The notes beneath the pieces are model-generated. The model was not told the origin of the DNA. It did no database searches and saw only the letters and a list, made by a program, of their open reading frames with translations. The position numbers and the translations under genes were made by a program. A stretch of DNA of 64,000 bases from positions 496,001 through 560,000 of the forward strand of contig NZ_CP083692.1 of assembly GCF_020096995.1 (NCBI RefSeq), written 5' to 3'. The stretch comes from Leucobacter sp. Psy1. Lineage in GTDB: Bacteria; Actinomycetota; Actinomycetes; Actinomycetales; Microbacteriaceae. Below, one piece after another: positions 8,439-15,745 of this stretch (position 1 is the stretch's first letter; each line of letters starts with the position of its first letter).

Positions 8439-9032
8439 GTGACGGGAATGATGGCAGCGATGGACTGGTTCGGGCGTCTCCTCGACGGCTCGCTCTTCGC
8501 CGGCAGCATCTTCCTGGTCATCGGCATCGTGGGCGGCGTCCTGCTGCTCATCTCGCTGGTGCTGGACGGCATCTTCGATGCGTTCGACTTCGGCGACGGC
8601 CCGCTCAGCCTCACCACCATCGCCGCGTTCACCTCGATCTTCGGCTTCACAGCGTTCGCCAGCGTCGGGGCGGGAATGTCGCCAGGGGCTGGCTCGGTCG
8701 TCGGCGCGATCGCGGGGCTCATCGGCGCGGTCGCCGCGTGGTGGCTGAGTAAGCTGATCCGAGGCGCGGAGTCCTCGACAGCGGTGAGCGGCAGCGATCT
8801 GATCGGCAGCGAAGCGTTCGTCGTGCTGGCGATCCCGCAGGGCGGACTCGGAGAGGTCGCGCTCGTGCGTCACGGAGAACGCGTTTCGCTGTCCGCTACC
8901 GCTCAGCAGAGCATCGAGCGGGGCGCAGCAGTGCGCATCGTTCAGACCCTGACGTCGACGTCGGTGCAGGTCGCGCCGGTCGAGGCCGACACCCCGGAAA
9001 CGCCTGACCCCCCGAGAACGGAGCATTCATGA
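8439..9032 (+). CDS. NfeD-like membrane protein
   Basis: A 197-residue protein. Hydrophobic segments lie at about residues 20-45, 57-80 and 84-100, followed by a soluble C-terminal part (GSDLIGSEAFVVLAIPQGGL...GERVSLSATAQQSIERGAAV) resembling the OB-fold of NfeD proteins. NfeD partners with SPFH/flotillin proteins in membrane microdomains, and the next gene is a flotillin overlapping by four bases (ATGA). The GTG at 8439 follows GGGGAG. An ATG three codons later is an alternative start. The family call leans on both fold pattern and context. Confidence 0.7.
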   Translation: MTGMMAAMDWFGRLLDGSLFAGSIFLVIGIVGGVLLLISLVLDGIFDAFDFGDGPLSLTTIAAFTSIFGFTAFASVGAGMSPGAGSVVGAIAGLIGAVAAWWLSKLIRGAESSTAVSGSDLIGSEAFVVLAIPQGGLGEVALVRHGERVSLSATAQQSIERGAAVRIVQTLTSTSVQVAPVEADTPETPDPPRTEHS

Positions 9033-10630
9033 TCTTGTTCACCCCCGCCATCGTCGGGATCTTCGGCGCGATAGTCGCGCTAGTGCTGATCGCGCTGGTC
9101 ATCATCAAGCGCTACCGCATTGCGAAGCCCGACGAGGCGATCATCGTCACCGGCGGCAGAGGCAAGGAGGTCTCCGACTCCAAGACGGGGCAGACCGTCC
9201 GCGACCTGTCGGGGCAGAAGGTCGTCACGGGCGGCGGCGTGTTCGTCGTGCCCTTCGTGCAGAAGTCGTTCACGATCTCTCTCCGTTCCCGGCGCCTCAC
9301 CATCACCACCGAGGCGCAGACGACGGACGGCATCACGATCCAGGCCCAGGCGGTCGCCGTGGTGAAGGTCGGGGGCTCCCAGGAGATGATCCGTGCTGCC
9401 GCCCAGCGCTTCCTCTCGAATTCGGACGAGATCGACGAGTCGACCCAGGAAGTGCTGTCGGGTTCGCTCCGCTCCATCATCGGCGGGCTCACGGTGCTGC
9501 AGATCATCCGGGATCGCGCAGTGGTCGCTCAGAGCGTGCTCGAAGCAGCAGAAGAGGCGCTCACGAAGCAGGGCCTCGTGGTCGACACGCTCCAGATCCA
9601 GGAGATCCGCGACGGGGCCGACTACATCACCAACATCGGTCGTCCCGAAGCCGCGAAGGTGCGCCAGGCCGCCGACATCGCGGAGACGAACGCGTACCAG
9701 GCCTCCGAGGAGGCGAAGATCTCGGCCGAGCAGCACCTGCTCGATCGGAATCGCGAGTTCAAGCTGCGCCAGGCGGCCGTGCAGGCTGAGACCGACAAGG
9801 CGACCGCGCAGGCTTCGGCAGCGCAGCCGCTCGAGGATGCGATCCAGCAGCAGGGCATCGTCGAGCAGCAGCAGCTCACCGCGCAGCGCCAGGTGACGCT
9901 CCGGAAGGAGCAGCTGAACGCCGACGTTCGCGCCGTTGCCGAGGCTGAGGCGTACCGCGTCGAGCAGATCGCGAAGGCCGAAGCCGCCGCCGCGGTCGCA
10001 GCCGCGGACGGCCGCGCGCAGGCGACCGAGCGCGAGGGCCTCGCCGCACGTGCCGCGCGTATCGCGGGCGCCGAGGCGCTGGCGGCCGAGGGCGAGGCGG
10101 AAGCCCGCGCGCTCCGAGCCAAGGGCACGGCAGAGGCGGACGCGATCGACGCGCGTGCCCGTGCACTGGAGACCCAGTCGCAGGCGGTGCTGGCGCAGGA
10201 ACTCATCCAGCTGCTCCCGCAGATCGCCGCGGAGTACGCGAACGCGATCAGCGCGATCGACACGATGACCGTGGTGTCGGCGGACGGCACCTCGAAGGTA
10301 GCGGGCGATGCCATGGGCAACATCAAGGGGCTGCTCGACATGGCGCGCGACACCGTCGGCGTCGACCTCGTCGGCATGCTCAACGGCGTGGCCACCGGCA
10401 GTGCTGCGGGGGCCGCAGCCGGCCGCGCGCAGCGGCGTGCGTCGTCGAGCTTCGGCGAGGCTGCTGACTACGCCGCGGAGACCGCTGATCGCGGTGCGGA
10501 TCGCGTGAACGAGCGGGGGACCGGCATGGACCCGACGATCGCGACTCCCGATCTCGGCTCCGACCTCGGTAGCGATGCGGGAGCGTCCACCGACCAGGCC
10601 ACGGAGAACGGCGGTACCGACGCGTCATGA
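9029..10630 (+). CDS. Flotillin-like SPFH-domain protein
   Basis: A 533-residue protein. One N-terminal transmembrane helix (about 8-27) is followed by an SPFH/band-7 domain (about 30-210, with VTGGGVFVVPFVQKSFTISL and RRLTITTEAQTTDGI). A long Ala/Glu/Gln coiled-coil flotillin region (about 210-400) and a disordered acidic tail follow. Flotillins scaffold membrane microdomains. It overlaps its neighbours on both sides by four bases (ATGA), so NfeD-like, flotillin and PH-domain proteins are translationally coupled and likely work together at the membrane. Confidence 0.9.
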   Translation: MILFTPAIVGIFGAIVALVLIALVIIKRYRIAKPDEAIIVTGGRGKEVSDSKTGQTVRDLSGQKVVTGGGVFVVPFVQKSFTISLRSRRLTITTEAQTTDGITIQAQAVAVVKVGGSQEMIRAAAQRFLSNSDEIDESTQEVLSGSLRSIIGGLTVLQIIRDRAVVAQSVLEAAEEALTKQGLVVDTLQIQEIRDGADYITNIGRPEAAKVRQAADIAETNAYQASEEAKISAEQHLLDRNREFKLRQAAVQAETDKATAQASAAQPLEDAIQQQGIVEQQQLTAQRQVTLRKEQLNADVRAVAEAEAYRVEQIAKAEAAAAVAAADGRAQATEREGLAARAARIAGAEALAAEGEAEARALRAKGTAEADAIDARARALETQSQAVLAQELIQLLPQIAAEYANAISAIDTMTVVSADGTSKVAGDAMGNIKGLLDMARDTVGVDLVGMLNGVATGSAAGAAAGRAQRRASSSFGEAADYAAETADRGADRVNERGTGMDPTIATPDLGSDLGSDAGASTDQATENGGTDAS

Positions 10631-11169
10631 GTCGGCAGCGACGTTCGCTCGACTCCAGCGCGGCCCATCTCGAGGCCGCGCTGGGGCCGGCACCGGAACC
10701 TCCGGCGAGACCCGAGATCGTGGTCCTGCGCGTGCGTCGGCACGGTCGTCACCTCACGGTTCCGGTGATCCTGCTCTTCGTCATCACCGCGGCGAGCGGC
10801 TACTGGGTCGGCTCCTTCGCCGAACCCCTCGCGAACATCGCAGCGGGGGCGGGCGCGATCCTGCTCAGCATCCTGCTCGTGTTCGTCCCGATCCTCACCT
10901 GGCTGGCGGAGCGGACCACCATCACGACGCGGCGCGTGATCATGCGCCGGGGGTTCTTCGTCCGGCATCGACTCGAGATCTCGCTGTCGCGCGTGAGCGA
11001 GGTGCGCACGCGCCGCACAGTGGGCCAGCGGATGCACGGATCCGGCGACATCGACGTCTGCGTCGGTCCTGACCGCACGACCATCCCTGACGTGCCAGGC
11101 ATGACGCGGGTCGCCGAGGCCGTCCAAGAACTCGTCGCCCGGAACGCCGCTCCACCGCAGCGGTTCTGA
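10627..11169 (+). CDS. PH-domain (bPH2-type) membrane protein
   Basis: A 180-residue protein with two hydrophobic helices at about residues 45-65 and 70-90. A short bacterial PH-like segment follows (ERTTITTRRVIMRRGFFVRH...RLEISLSRVSEVRTRRT...DIDVCVG). These proteins are membrane-anchored with a cytoplasmic PH-like fold of unknown ligand. It is coupled to the flotillin gene by an ATGA overlap. Two further PH-domain genes occur at 24.9-27.2 kb. Confidence 0.8.
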   Translation: MSRQRRSLDSSAAHLEAALGPAPEPPARPEIVVLRVRRHGRHLTVPVILLFVITAASGYWVGSFAEPLANIAAGAGAILLSILLVFVPILTWLAERTTITTRRVIMRRGFFVRHRLEISLSRVSEVRTRRTVGQRMHGSGDIDVCVGPDRTTIPDVPGMTRVAEAVQELVARNAAPPQRF

Positions 11170-11170
11170 T

Positions 11171-11758
11171 TCAGGTGGTGCGCGCGATGAGCGTGTCGAT
11201 CAGCTGTCCGGCGAGACCGACGAGCCGCGCGATCTCGTTCTCGTCGCGGTCGATCCACCGGCATTCCGGATCGCCGACGGGAACGAACCCCTCGTGGCGC
11301 TCCCACACCATGAGCGTCCGCTCGGCCCCGAGCACGTACTGCTGCCACCAGACCTGGCGGAGGTAGTGGCGAGGGATCGACCGCCACTCCTTGTTCGTCG
11401 TCTTGATCTCCGCGAGCTCGATGCGCCCGTCCTCGCGTTCGACGATCCCGTCGGGCGTCGCGAGGTGCCGCAGGTCCGACGCGGCGTGAAAGAGCGCGGC
11501 GCTGGGGGAGATGGTGTGCTCCCGCAGCACCCACGCTGCGATCTCGGGTTCGCGGGCCCTGCCGTGATCCGTGTAGATGTTTCCGCTGAACGAGGTGCCG
11601 AAGAGCTTGGCGTGCGCCGCCGTCTCGATCGAGCGCGGCGTCGAGAGCTTCGCCACGTCGGTCGCCGTGATTCCCCGTGAACGCGCGCGCATCCACGCGA
11701 CGCGGTCGGTACCGTCGGTGACGACGCGGGTGAGATAGCTCGGGGCGGGGACTGACAT
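11171..11758 (-). CDS. YqaJ-type (lambda-exonuclease-like) nuclease domain protein
   Basis: A 195-residue protein with the core of the YqaJ/lambda exonuclease fold (PD-(D/E)XK superfamily): GRAREPEIAAWVLRE near 65-80, TPDGIVERE near 100-108 and ELAEIKTTNKEW near 113-124, which supply the acidic residues and lysine. Phage YqaJ proteins act with a recombinase, but chromosomal actinobacterial copies like this are common and uncharacterised. No recombinase partner lies nearby. It ends two bases from the convergent PH-domain gene. Confidence 0.8.
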   Translation of the reverse strand: MSVPAPSYLTRVVTDGTDRVAWMRARSRGITATDVAKLSTPRSIETAAHAKLFGTSFSGNIYTDHGRAREPEIAAWVLREHTISPSAALFHAASDLRHLATPDGIVEREDGRIELAEIKTTNKEWRSIPRHYLRQVWWQQYVLGAERTLMVWERHEGFVPVGDPECRWIDRDENEIARLVGLAGQLIDTLIARTT

Positions 11759-11822
11759 CGTCTGTATTCTGCCACTTCGCGAGGCTCAGCGGGCACACAG
11801 CAGAGCGCTCCACAATTTCCCT

Positions 11823-12548
11823 ATGACCCCAGGTGACATGCTGCGCGCCGACGGCGGGAAGCTGCGAGCGCTCATTACCGACGACGAGGATTCGATCTCG
11901 CAGCTCATCGCGATGGCGCTCCGTTACGAGGGGTGGGAGGTCAGGACCTCCGGAACGGGGCAGGGTGCTCTCGACGCCATCCGGGAGTTCTCGCCGGATG
12001 TCGCAGTGCTCGACATCATGCTGCCGGACATCGACGGGATGCAGGTGCTCTCGCGTCTCCGCAGTCAGGGAGTGACGGTCCCCGTGCTGTTTCTCACGGC
12101 GCTCGACTCGGTCGACGACCGGATCAACGGACTCACCGCCGGAGGCGACGACTACGTGGTCAAGCCGTTCAGCCTCGAAGAGCTCATCGCCAGGCTCCGC
12201 GGCCTCGTGCGGCGCTCTCAGATCACGCAGAGCGCGACGCCCGATCCGATCATCCGCGTGGGTGACCTCACACTGAACGAGGACAGTTACGAGGTCGAGC
12301 GCGGCGGCGACGCGATCGACGTAACGAGCACCGAGTTCGAGCTGCTGCGCTATCTCATGCGCAATCCGCGCCGCGTCCTCTCGAAAGCGCAGATCCTCGA
12401 CCGGGTGTGGACCTACGACTTCACCGGGAAGCCGGCCGTCGTCGAGCTCTACATCTCGTACCTCCGCAAGAAGATCGACGCCGGTCGGTCACCGATGATC
12501 CACACGGTCCGCGGGGCGGGATACATGCTGAAGGCCGCCGACTCCTGA
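11823..12548 (+). CDS. OmpR/PhoB-family response regulator (orphan)
   Basis: A 241-residue two-domain regulator. The receiver domain has the acidic pair D20/D21, the phosphoacceptor D64 (VAVLDIMLPDIDG), the switch Thr92 and K114 (DDYVVKPF). The C-terminal winged helix is of the OmpR type (STEFELLRYLMRNPRRVLSK; ELYISYLRKKID; VRGAGYML). It resembles PhoP/TcrA-like actinobacterial regulators. No histidine kinase gene is adjacent, so its partner must be elsewhere. A weak CACAAT -10-like hexamer seven bases before the ATG suggests a leaderless mRNA. Confidence 0.92.
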   Translation: MTPGDMLRADGGKLRALITDDEDSISQLIAMALRYEGWEVRTSGTGQGALDAIREFSPDVAVLDIMLPDIDGMQVLSRLRSQGVTVPVLFLTALDSVDDRINGLTAGGDDYVVKPFSLEELIARLRGLVRRSQITQSATPDPIIRVGDLTLNEDSYEVERGGDAIDVTSTEFELLRYLMRNPRRVLSKAQILDRVWTYDFTGKPAVVELYISYLRKKIDAGRSPMIHTVRGAGYMLKAADS

Positions 12549-12584
12549 GCAGGTCGGCTGTCGGCCGTCTGGATACCGGGCGAA

Positions 12585-12613
12585 TTGCCTGGTCGACCCG
12601 CGCGTGGTATGGT
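12585..12613 (+). promoter_or_regulatory. rplJL promoter
   Basis: TTGCCT (12585-12590) and TATGGT (12608-12613) separated by 17 bases. This is the best sigma-70-type promoter in this part of the window, about 200 bp upstream of rplJ. Confidence 0.75.
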
Positions 12614-12619
12614 CATACC

Positions 12620-12808
12620 TGGCCAAAGACCGTCGGTAGGATCCCCCGGATCCCGGAACGTCCGCGAAAGCGGAGACCTGCGCAGGTGCGAATCTTCGAA
12701 ACACTCCGAAGCTCCGTGCGTGCGCGCCGGAGCTTTTCTTGTTTTCCGAGGAGCTTCGAGCGTCGCGGCCGCCGCTGGACGCCCGTCCAGCGGATGACGA
12801 CAAGCTAG
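12620..12808 (+). promoter_or_regulatory. Ribosomal protein L10 leader with hairpins
   Basis: The untranslated leader contains several stems: TCCGC-GAAA-GCGGA (12661-12674), the palindrome ACCTGCGCAGGT (12676-12687) and the attenuator below. In many bacteria an L10(L12) complex binds this leader to control rplJ-rplL. Position and structure fit, but I cannot score a covariance model here. Confidence 0.6.
12709..12745 (+). terminator. Attenuator-type terminator in the rplJ leader
   Basis: AAGCTCCG (12709-12716) pairs with CGGAGCTT (12728-12735), followed by the T-rich run TTTTCTTGTTTT. It is an intrinsic terminator placed between the promoter and rplJ. Confidence 0.65.
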
Positions 12809-12816
12809 GGAGCGCC

Positions 12817-13326
12817 ATGGCTACGAAGGAAGCTACGGTTGCCGATCTTCAGCAGAAGTTTGAAGAGTCGAGCGCCGTTCTGCTGACCGAGTACCGCGGA
12901 CTCACGGTTGCACAGCTGCAGGAACTGCGGCGGAGCATCCGCGAGCACGCGACGTACGCCGTGTCGAAGAACACGCTGACCAAGATTGCGGCCAACAACG
13001 CCGGGATCACCGCATTCGATGACGAGCTCGCCGGCCCTTCGGCGATCGCCTTCGTGCACGGTGACACCGTCGCGGTCGCCAAGGCACTGCGTGACTTCGC
13101 CAAGGCAAACCCTCTTTTGGTGGTGAAGGCTGGCTACTTCGATGGCAAGCCCCTCACCGCCGCTGAGGTAGGCAAGCTCGCCGATCTCGAGAGCCGCGAG
13201 GTGCTGCTGGCCAAGGCCGCCGGCGCCATGAAGGCATCGCTGATCGGTGCAGCGCAGCTGTTCAACGCTCTGCCCGCCAAGGCCGCTCGCGGCTTCGGCG
13301 CGCTGCAGGAAAAGCAGGACGCGTAA
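12817..13326 (+). CDS. rplJ: 50S ribosomal protein L10
   Basis: A 169-residue stalk-base protein that binds 23S rRNA and carries L7/L12 dimers. The N-terminal RNA-binding domain is clear ([35 protein letters not shown]), and the C-terminal helical tail that binds L12 is present. I chose the ATG at 12817 (MATKEATV). The open frame extends 26 codons upstream into the leader, but homologs start here. rplL follows after 72 bp. Confidence 0.97.
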   Translation: MATKEATVADLQQKFEESSAVLLTEYRGLTVAQLQELRRSIREHATYAVSKNTLTKIAANNAGITAFDDELAGPSAIAFVHGDTVAVAKALRDFAKANPLLVVKAGYFDGKPLTAAEVGKLADLESREVLLAKAAGAMKASLIGAAQLFNALPAKAARGFGALQEKQDA

Positions 13327-13398
13327 GCACTCGTTCACGCAGTTCGGTACTGACAAGATCCGCTCGTCCCGTACGGGCACACACCAAGGAGATACACA

Positions 13399-13782
13399 AT
13401 GGCTAAGCTTTCGACTGAAGAGCTGCTCGAGCAGTTCAAGGAGCTCACCCTCATCGAGCTCTCGGAGTTCGTGAAGGCGTTCGAGGAGACCTTCGACGTC
13501 TCGGCCGCTGCCCCCGTCGCGGTTGCCGCTGCACCCGCCGCCGGTGGCGAGGCCGCCGCTGAGGAGGAGAAGGACGAGTTCGACGTCGTCCTCGACTCGG
13601 TCGGCGACAAGAAGATCCAGGTCATCAAGGTCGTGCGCGAGCTCACCGGCCTCGGCCTGGGCGAGGCGAAGGCCCTCGTCGAGGAGGCCCCCAAGAACGT
13701 GCTCGAGGGCGCGAACAAGGAGGACGCCGAGGCGGCCAAGGCCAAGCTCGAAGAGGCAGGCGCAGGCGTCAAGCTCGCGTAA
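13399..13782 (+). CDS. rplL: 50S ribosomal protein L7/L12
   Basis: A 127-residue stalk protein that recruits translational GTPases. The N-terminal dimerisation domain ([20 protein letters not shown]), the Ala-rich hinge (residues ~35-55) and the globular C-terminal domain ([20 protein letters not shown]) are all intact. AAGGAG lies before the ATG. It is the last gene of the rplJL operon and is followed by a strong hairpin. Confidence 0.98.
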   Translation: MAKLSTEELLEQFKELTLIELSEFVKAFEETFDVSAAAPVAVAAAPAAGGEAAAEEEKDEFDVVLDSVGDKKIQVIKVVRELTGLGLGEAKALVEEAPKNVLEGANKEDAEAAKAKLEEAGAGVKLA

Positions 13783-13798
13783 GTTCTTTCGCAGTTCG

Positions 13799-13845
13799 CA
13801 GGGGCGGTACCACTCACGGGTGGTGCCGCCCCTGCGGCGTTTCTC
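13799..13845 (+). terminator. rplL terminator
   Basis: A 13-bp GC-rich stem (GGGGCGGTACCAC with GTGGTGCCGCCCC, one G-U), extended by a CA/TG pair, followed shortly by TTTCT. Confidence 0.8.
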
Positions 13846-13867
13846 GGCCCCCGCCCACCGTCAGTCA

Positions 13868-13896
13868 TTGCAGGGCCTCGATGAATCTGATAGTCT
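13868..13896 (+). promoter_or_regulatory. Promoter of the ABC exporter pair
   Basis: TTGCAG (13868-13873) and TAGTCT (13891-13896) with an exact 17-base spacer, about 95 bp before the GTG of the first exporter subunit. Confidence 0.65.
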
Positions 13897-13990
13897 CACC
13901 CGTCTGCCCTGAAGCATCGCATCGTCCCTGAACCCCTCCTGGTCGACCTGAGGGTGCGAGCTTCCGTGCTCACTGGACGAAGGGACTCTC

Positions 13991-15745
13991 GTGGCGCTCC
14001 TCAGGCTCACGCTCCACCACGCGAAGCGATACCGCATCTTCATCATCCTGGTGCTGGTGCTCCAACTGCTCGCGACAATCGCCGCGCTGGTGCTGCCCAG
14101 CCTGAACGCGCAGATCATCGATCGCGGTATCTCCAGTGGCGATACCGACTTCATCTGGAGCACGGGCGGCCTGATGCTCCTCGTTTCCCTCGGCCAGGTG
14201 CTCTCGGCGGTCGCAGCGGTCTACTTCGGGGCCCGAGCGAGCATGGGCATCGGTCGCGACCTGAGGAGTCGCGTGTACCGCAAGGTCGACTCCCTCTCCA
14301 CGCTCGAGGCGATGCGCTTCGGTGCCGGCACGCTCATCACCCGTGGCACGAACGACGTGCAGCAGATCCAGATGCTCGCCATGATGACGTTCAACTTCAT
14401 GGTCACGGCGCCGATCATGGCGATCGGCGGCATCATCATGGCGCTCCGCGAGGACGCAGGGCTCGCCTGGCTCGTCTGGGTCTCGGTCGCGGTGCTGGCG
14501 GTCATCGTGAGCTTCCTCGTCTGGTTGCTGCTGCCCCTCTTCCGCAAGATGCAGGACCGCGTCGATGCGATCAACGGCGTGCTCCGCGAGCAGATCATGG
14601 GTATCCGCGTGGTTCGCGCGTTCGTGCGCGAGCACTTCGAGACCGATCGCTACGAGGTCGCGAACCGCAACATCACCGACGTCTCCGTGAAGGTCGGCAA
14701 CGTGTTCGTCCTCATGTTCCCCGTCATCATGATGGTGCTGCACGTCGCGACCGGTGCCGTGCTGTGGTTCGGGGGGCACCGTGTCGACGCCGGCCTGGTC
14801 GAGGTGGGCTCTCTGACGGCCTTCCTGCAGTACCTCCTGCAGATCCTCATGGCGGTCATGATGGGGGTCTTCATGACGATGATGATCCCTCGCGCCGTCG
14901 TCTGCGCCGAGCGCCTGCGCGACCTGTTCGACACCGAGTCCGCCCTCTCGTTCCCCGAGACCGAGTCCGTGCCCACGCCTGCTGAGGGGCGCGTGGAGTT
15001 CCGCGACGTGACCTTCGGGTTCCCCGGAGCGGAGCTGCCCGTGATCAAGAACGCCTCCTTCGTGGCGGAGCCCGGACAGACGACCGCGATCATCGGGTCG
15101 ACTGGCTCGGGCAAGACGACGCTGCTGAACCTCGTGCTGCGCCTCTTCGACCCGCAGAGCGGGAGCGTCACGATCGACGGCGCCGAAGTGACGCGGCTCA
15201 CCCGTGCCCAGCTGGCGAAGGCCGTGAGCCTGGTGCCGCAGCGGCCGTACCTGTTCTCGGGCACCGTCGCCACCAACCTGCGCTTCGGCAATGAGGCAGC
15301 GACCGATGAGGAGCTCTGGGAGGCCCTCCGGGTCGCCCAGGGAGACGACTTCGTCCGCGCCAAGGAGCACGGTCTCGACGAACCGATCTCCCAGGGCGGC
15401 ACCAGTGTCTCGGGCGGACAGCGGCAGCGGCTCTCGATCGCTCGAGCACTCGTGGCGAAACCGCGGGTGTACCTGTTCGATGACTCGTTCTCCGCCCTCG
15501 ACGTTGCGACCGACGCGCGGCTCCGCGAGGCGCTCCCGTCGGCGACCGAGGGCGCGACGACGATCATCGTCGCGCAGCGCGTATCGACGATCACCGAGGC
15601 GGATCAGATCCTCGTCATGGAAGACGGGGAGATCGTCGGTCGAGGCACCCACGAGGAGCTACTTGAGTGCAGTCCCGTCTACCAGGAGATCGTCGAGTCC
15701 CAGCTCGAGAAATCCGACGCGACGCCGGAAGGGGGTGCAGCGTAA
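13991..15745 (+). CDS. ABC exporter half-transporter, degenerate-site subunit
   Basis: A 584-residue fused membrane/ATPase protein: six transmembrane helices (about 1-310) and a nucleotide-binding domain (about 335-575). Walker A is GSTGSGKTT and the signature is SGGQRQR. Walker B is VYLFDDSFSALD, with Asp where the catalytic Glu should be, and the switch His is Gln (IIVAQRVSTI). Such losses mark the degenerate partner of heterodimeric exporters (BmrC/BmrD, TM287/288). The next gene overlaps by one base and encodes the other half. The substrate is unknown and probably a drug or lipid-like compound. Start is GTG after AAGGGA. Confidence 0.92.
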   Translation: MALLRLTLHHAKRYRIFIILVLVLQLLATIAALVLPSLNAQIIDRGISSGDTDFIWSTGGLMLLVSLGQVLSAVAAVYFGARASMGIGRDLRSRVYRKVDSLSTLEAMRFGAGTLITRGTNDVQQIQMLAMMTFNFMVTAPIMAIGGIIMALREDAGLAWLVWVSVAVLAVIVSFLVWLLLPLFRKMQDRVDAINGVLREQIMGIRVVRAFVREHFETDRYEVANRNITDVSVKVGNVFVLMFPVIMMVLHVATGAVLWFGGHRVDAGLVEVGSLTAFLQYLLQILMAVMMGVFMTMMIPRAVVCAERLRDLFDTESALSFPETESVPTPAEGRVEFRDVTFGFPGAELPVIKNASFVAEPGQTTAIIGSTGSGKTTLLNLVLRLFDPQSGSVTIDGAEVTRLTRAQLAKAVSLVPQRPYLFSGTVATNLRFGNEAATDEELWEALRVAQGDDFVRAKEHGLDEPISQGGTSVSGGQRQRLSIARALVAKPRVYLFDDSFSALDVATDARLREALPSATEGATTIIVAQRVSTITEADQILVMEDGEIVGRGTHEELLECSPVYQEIVESQLEKSDATPEGGAA

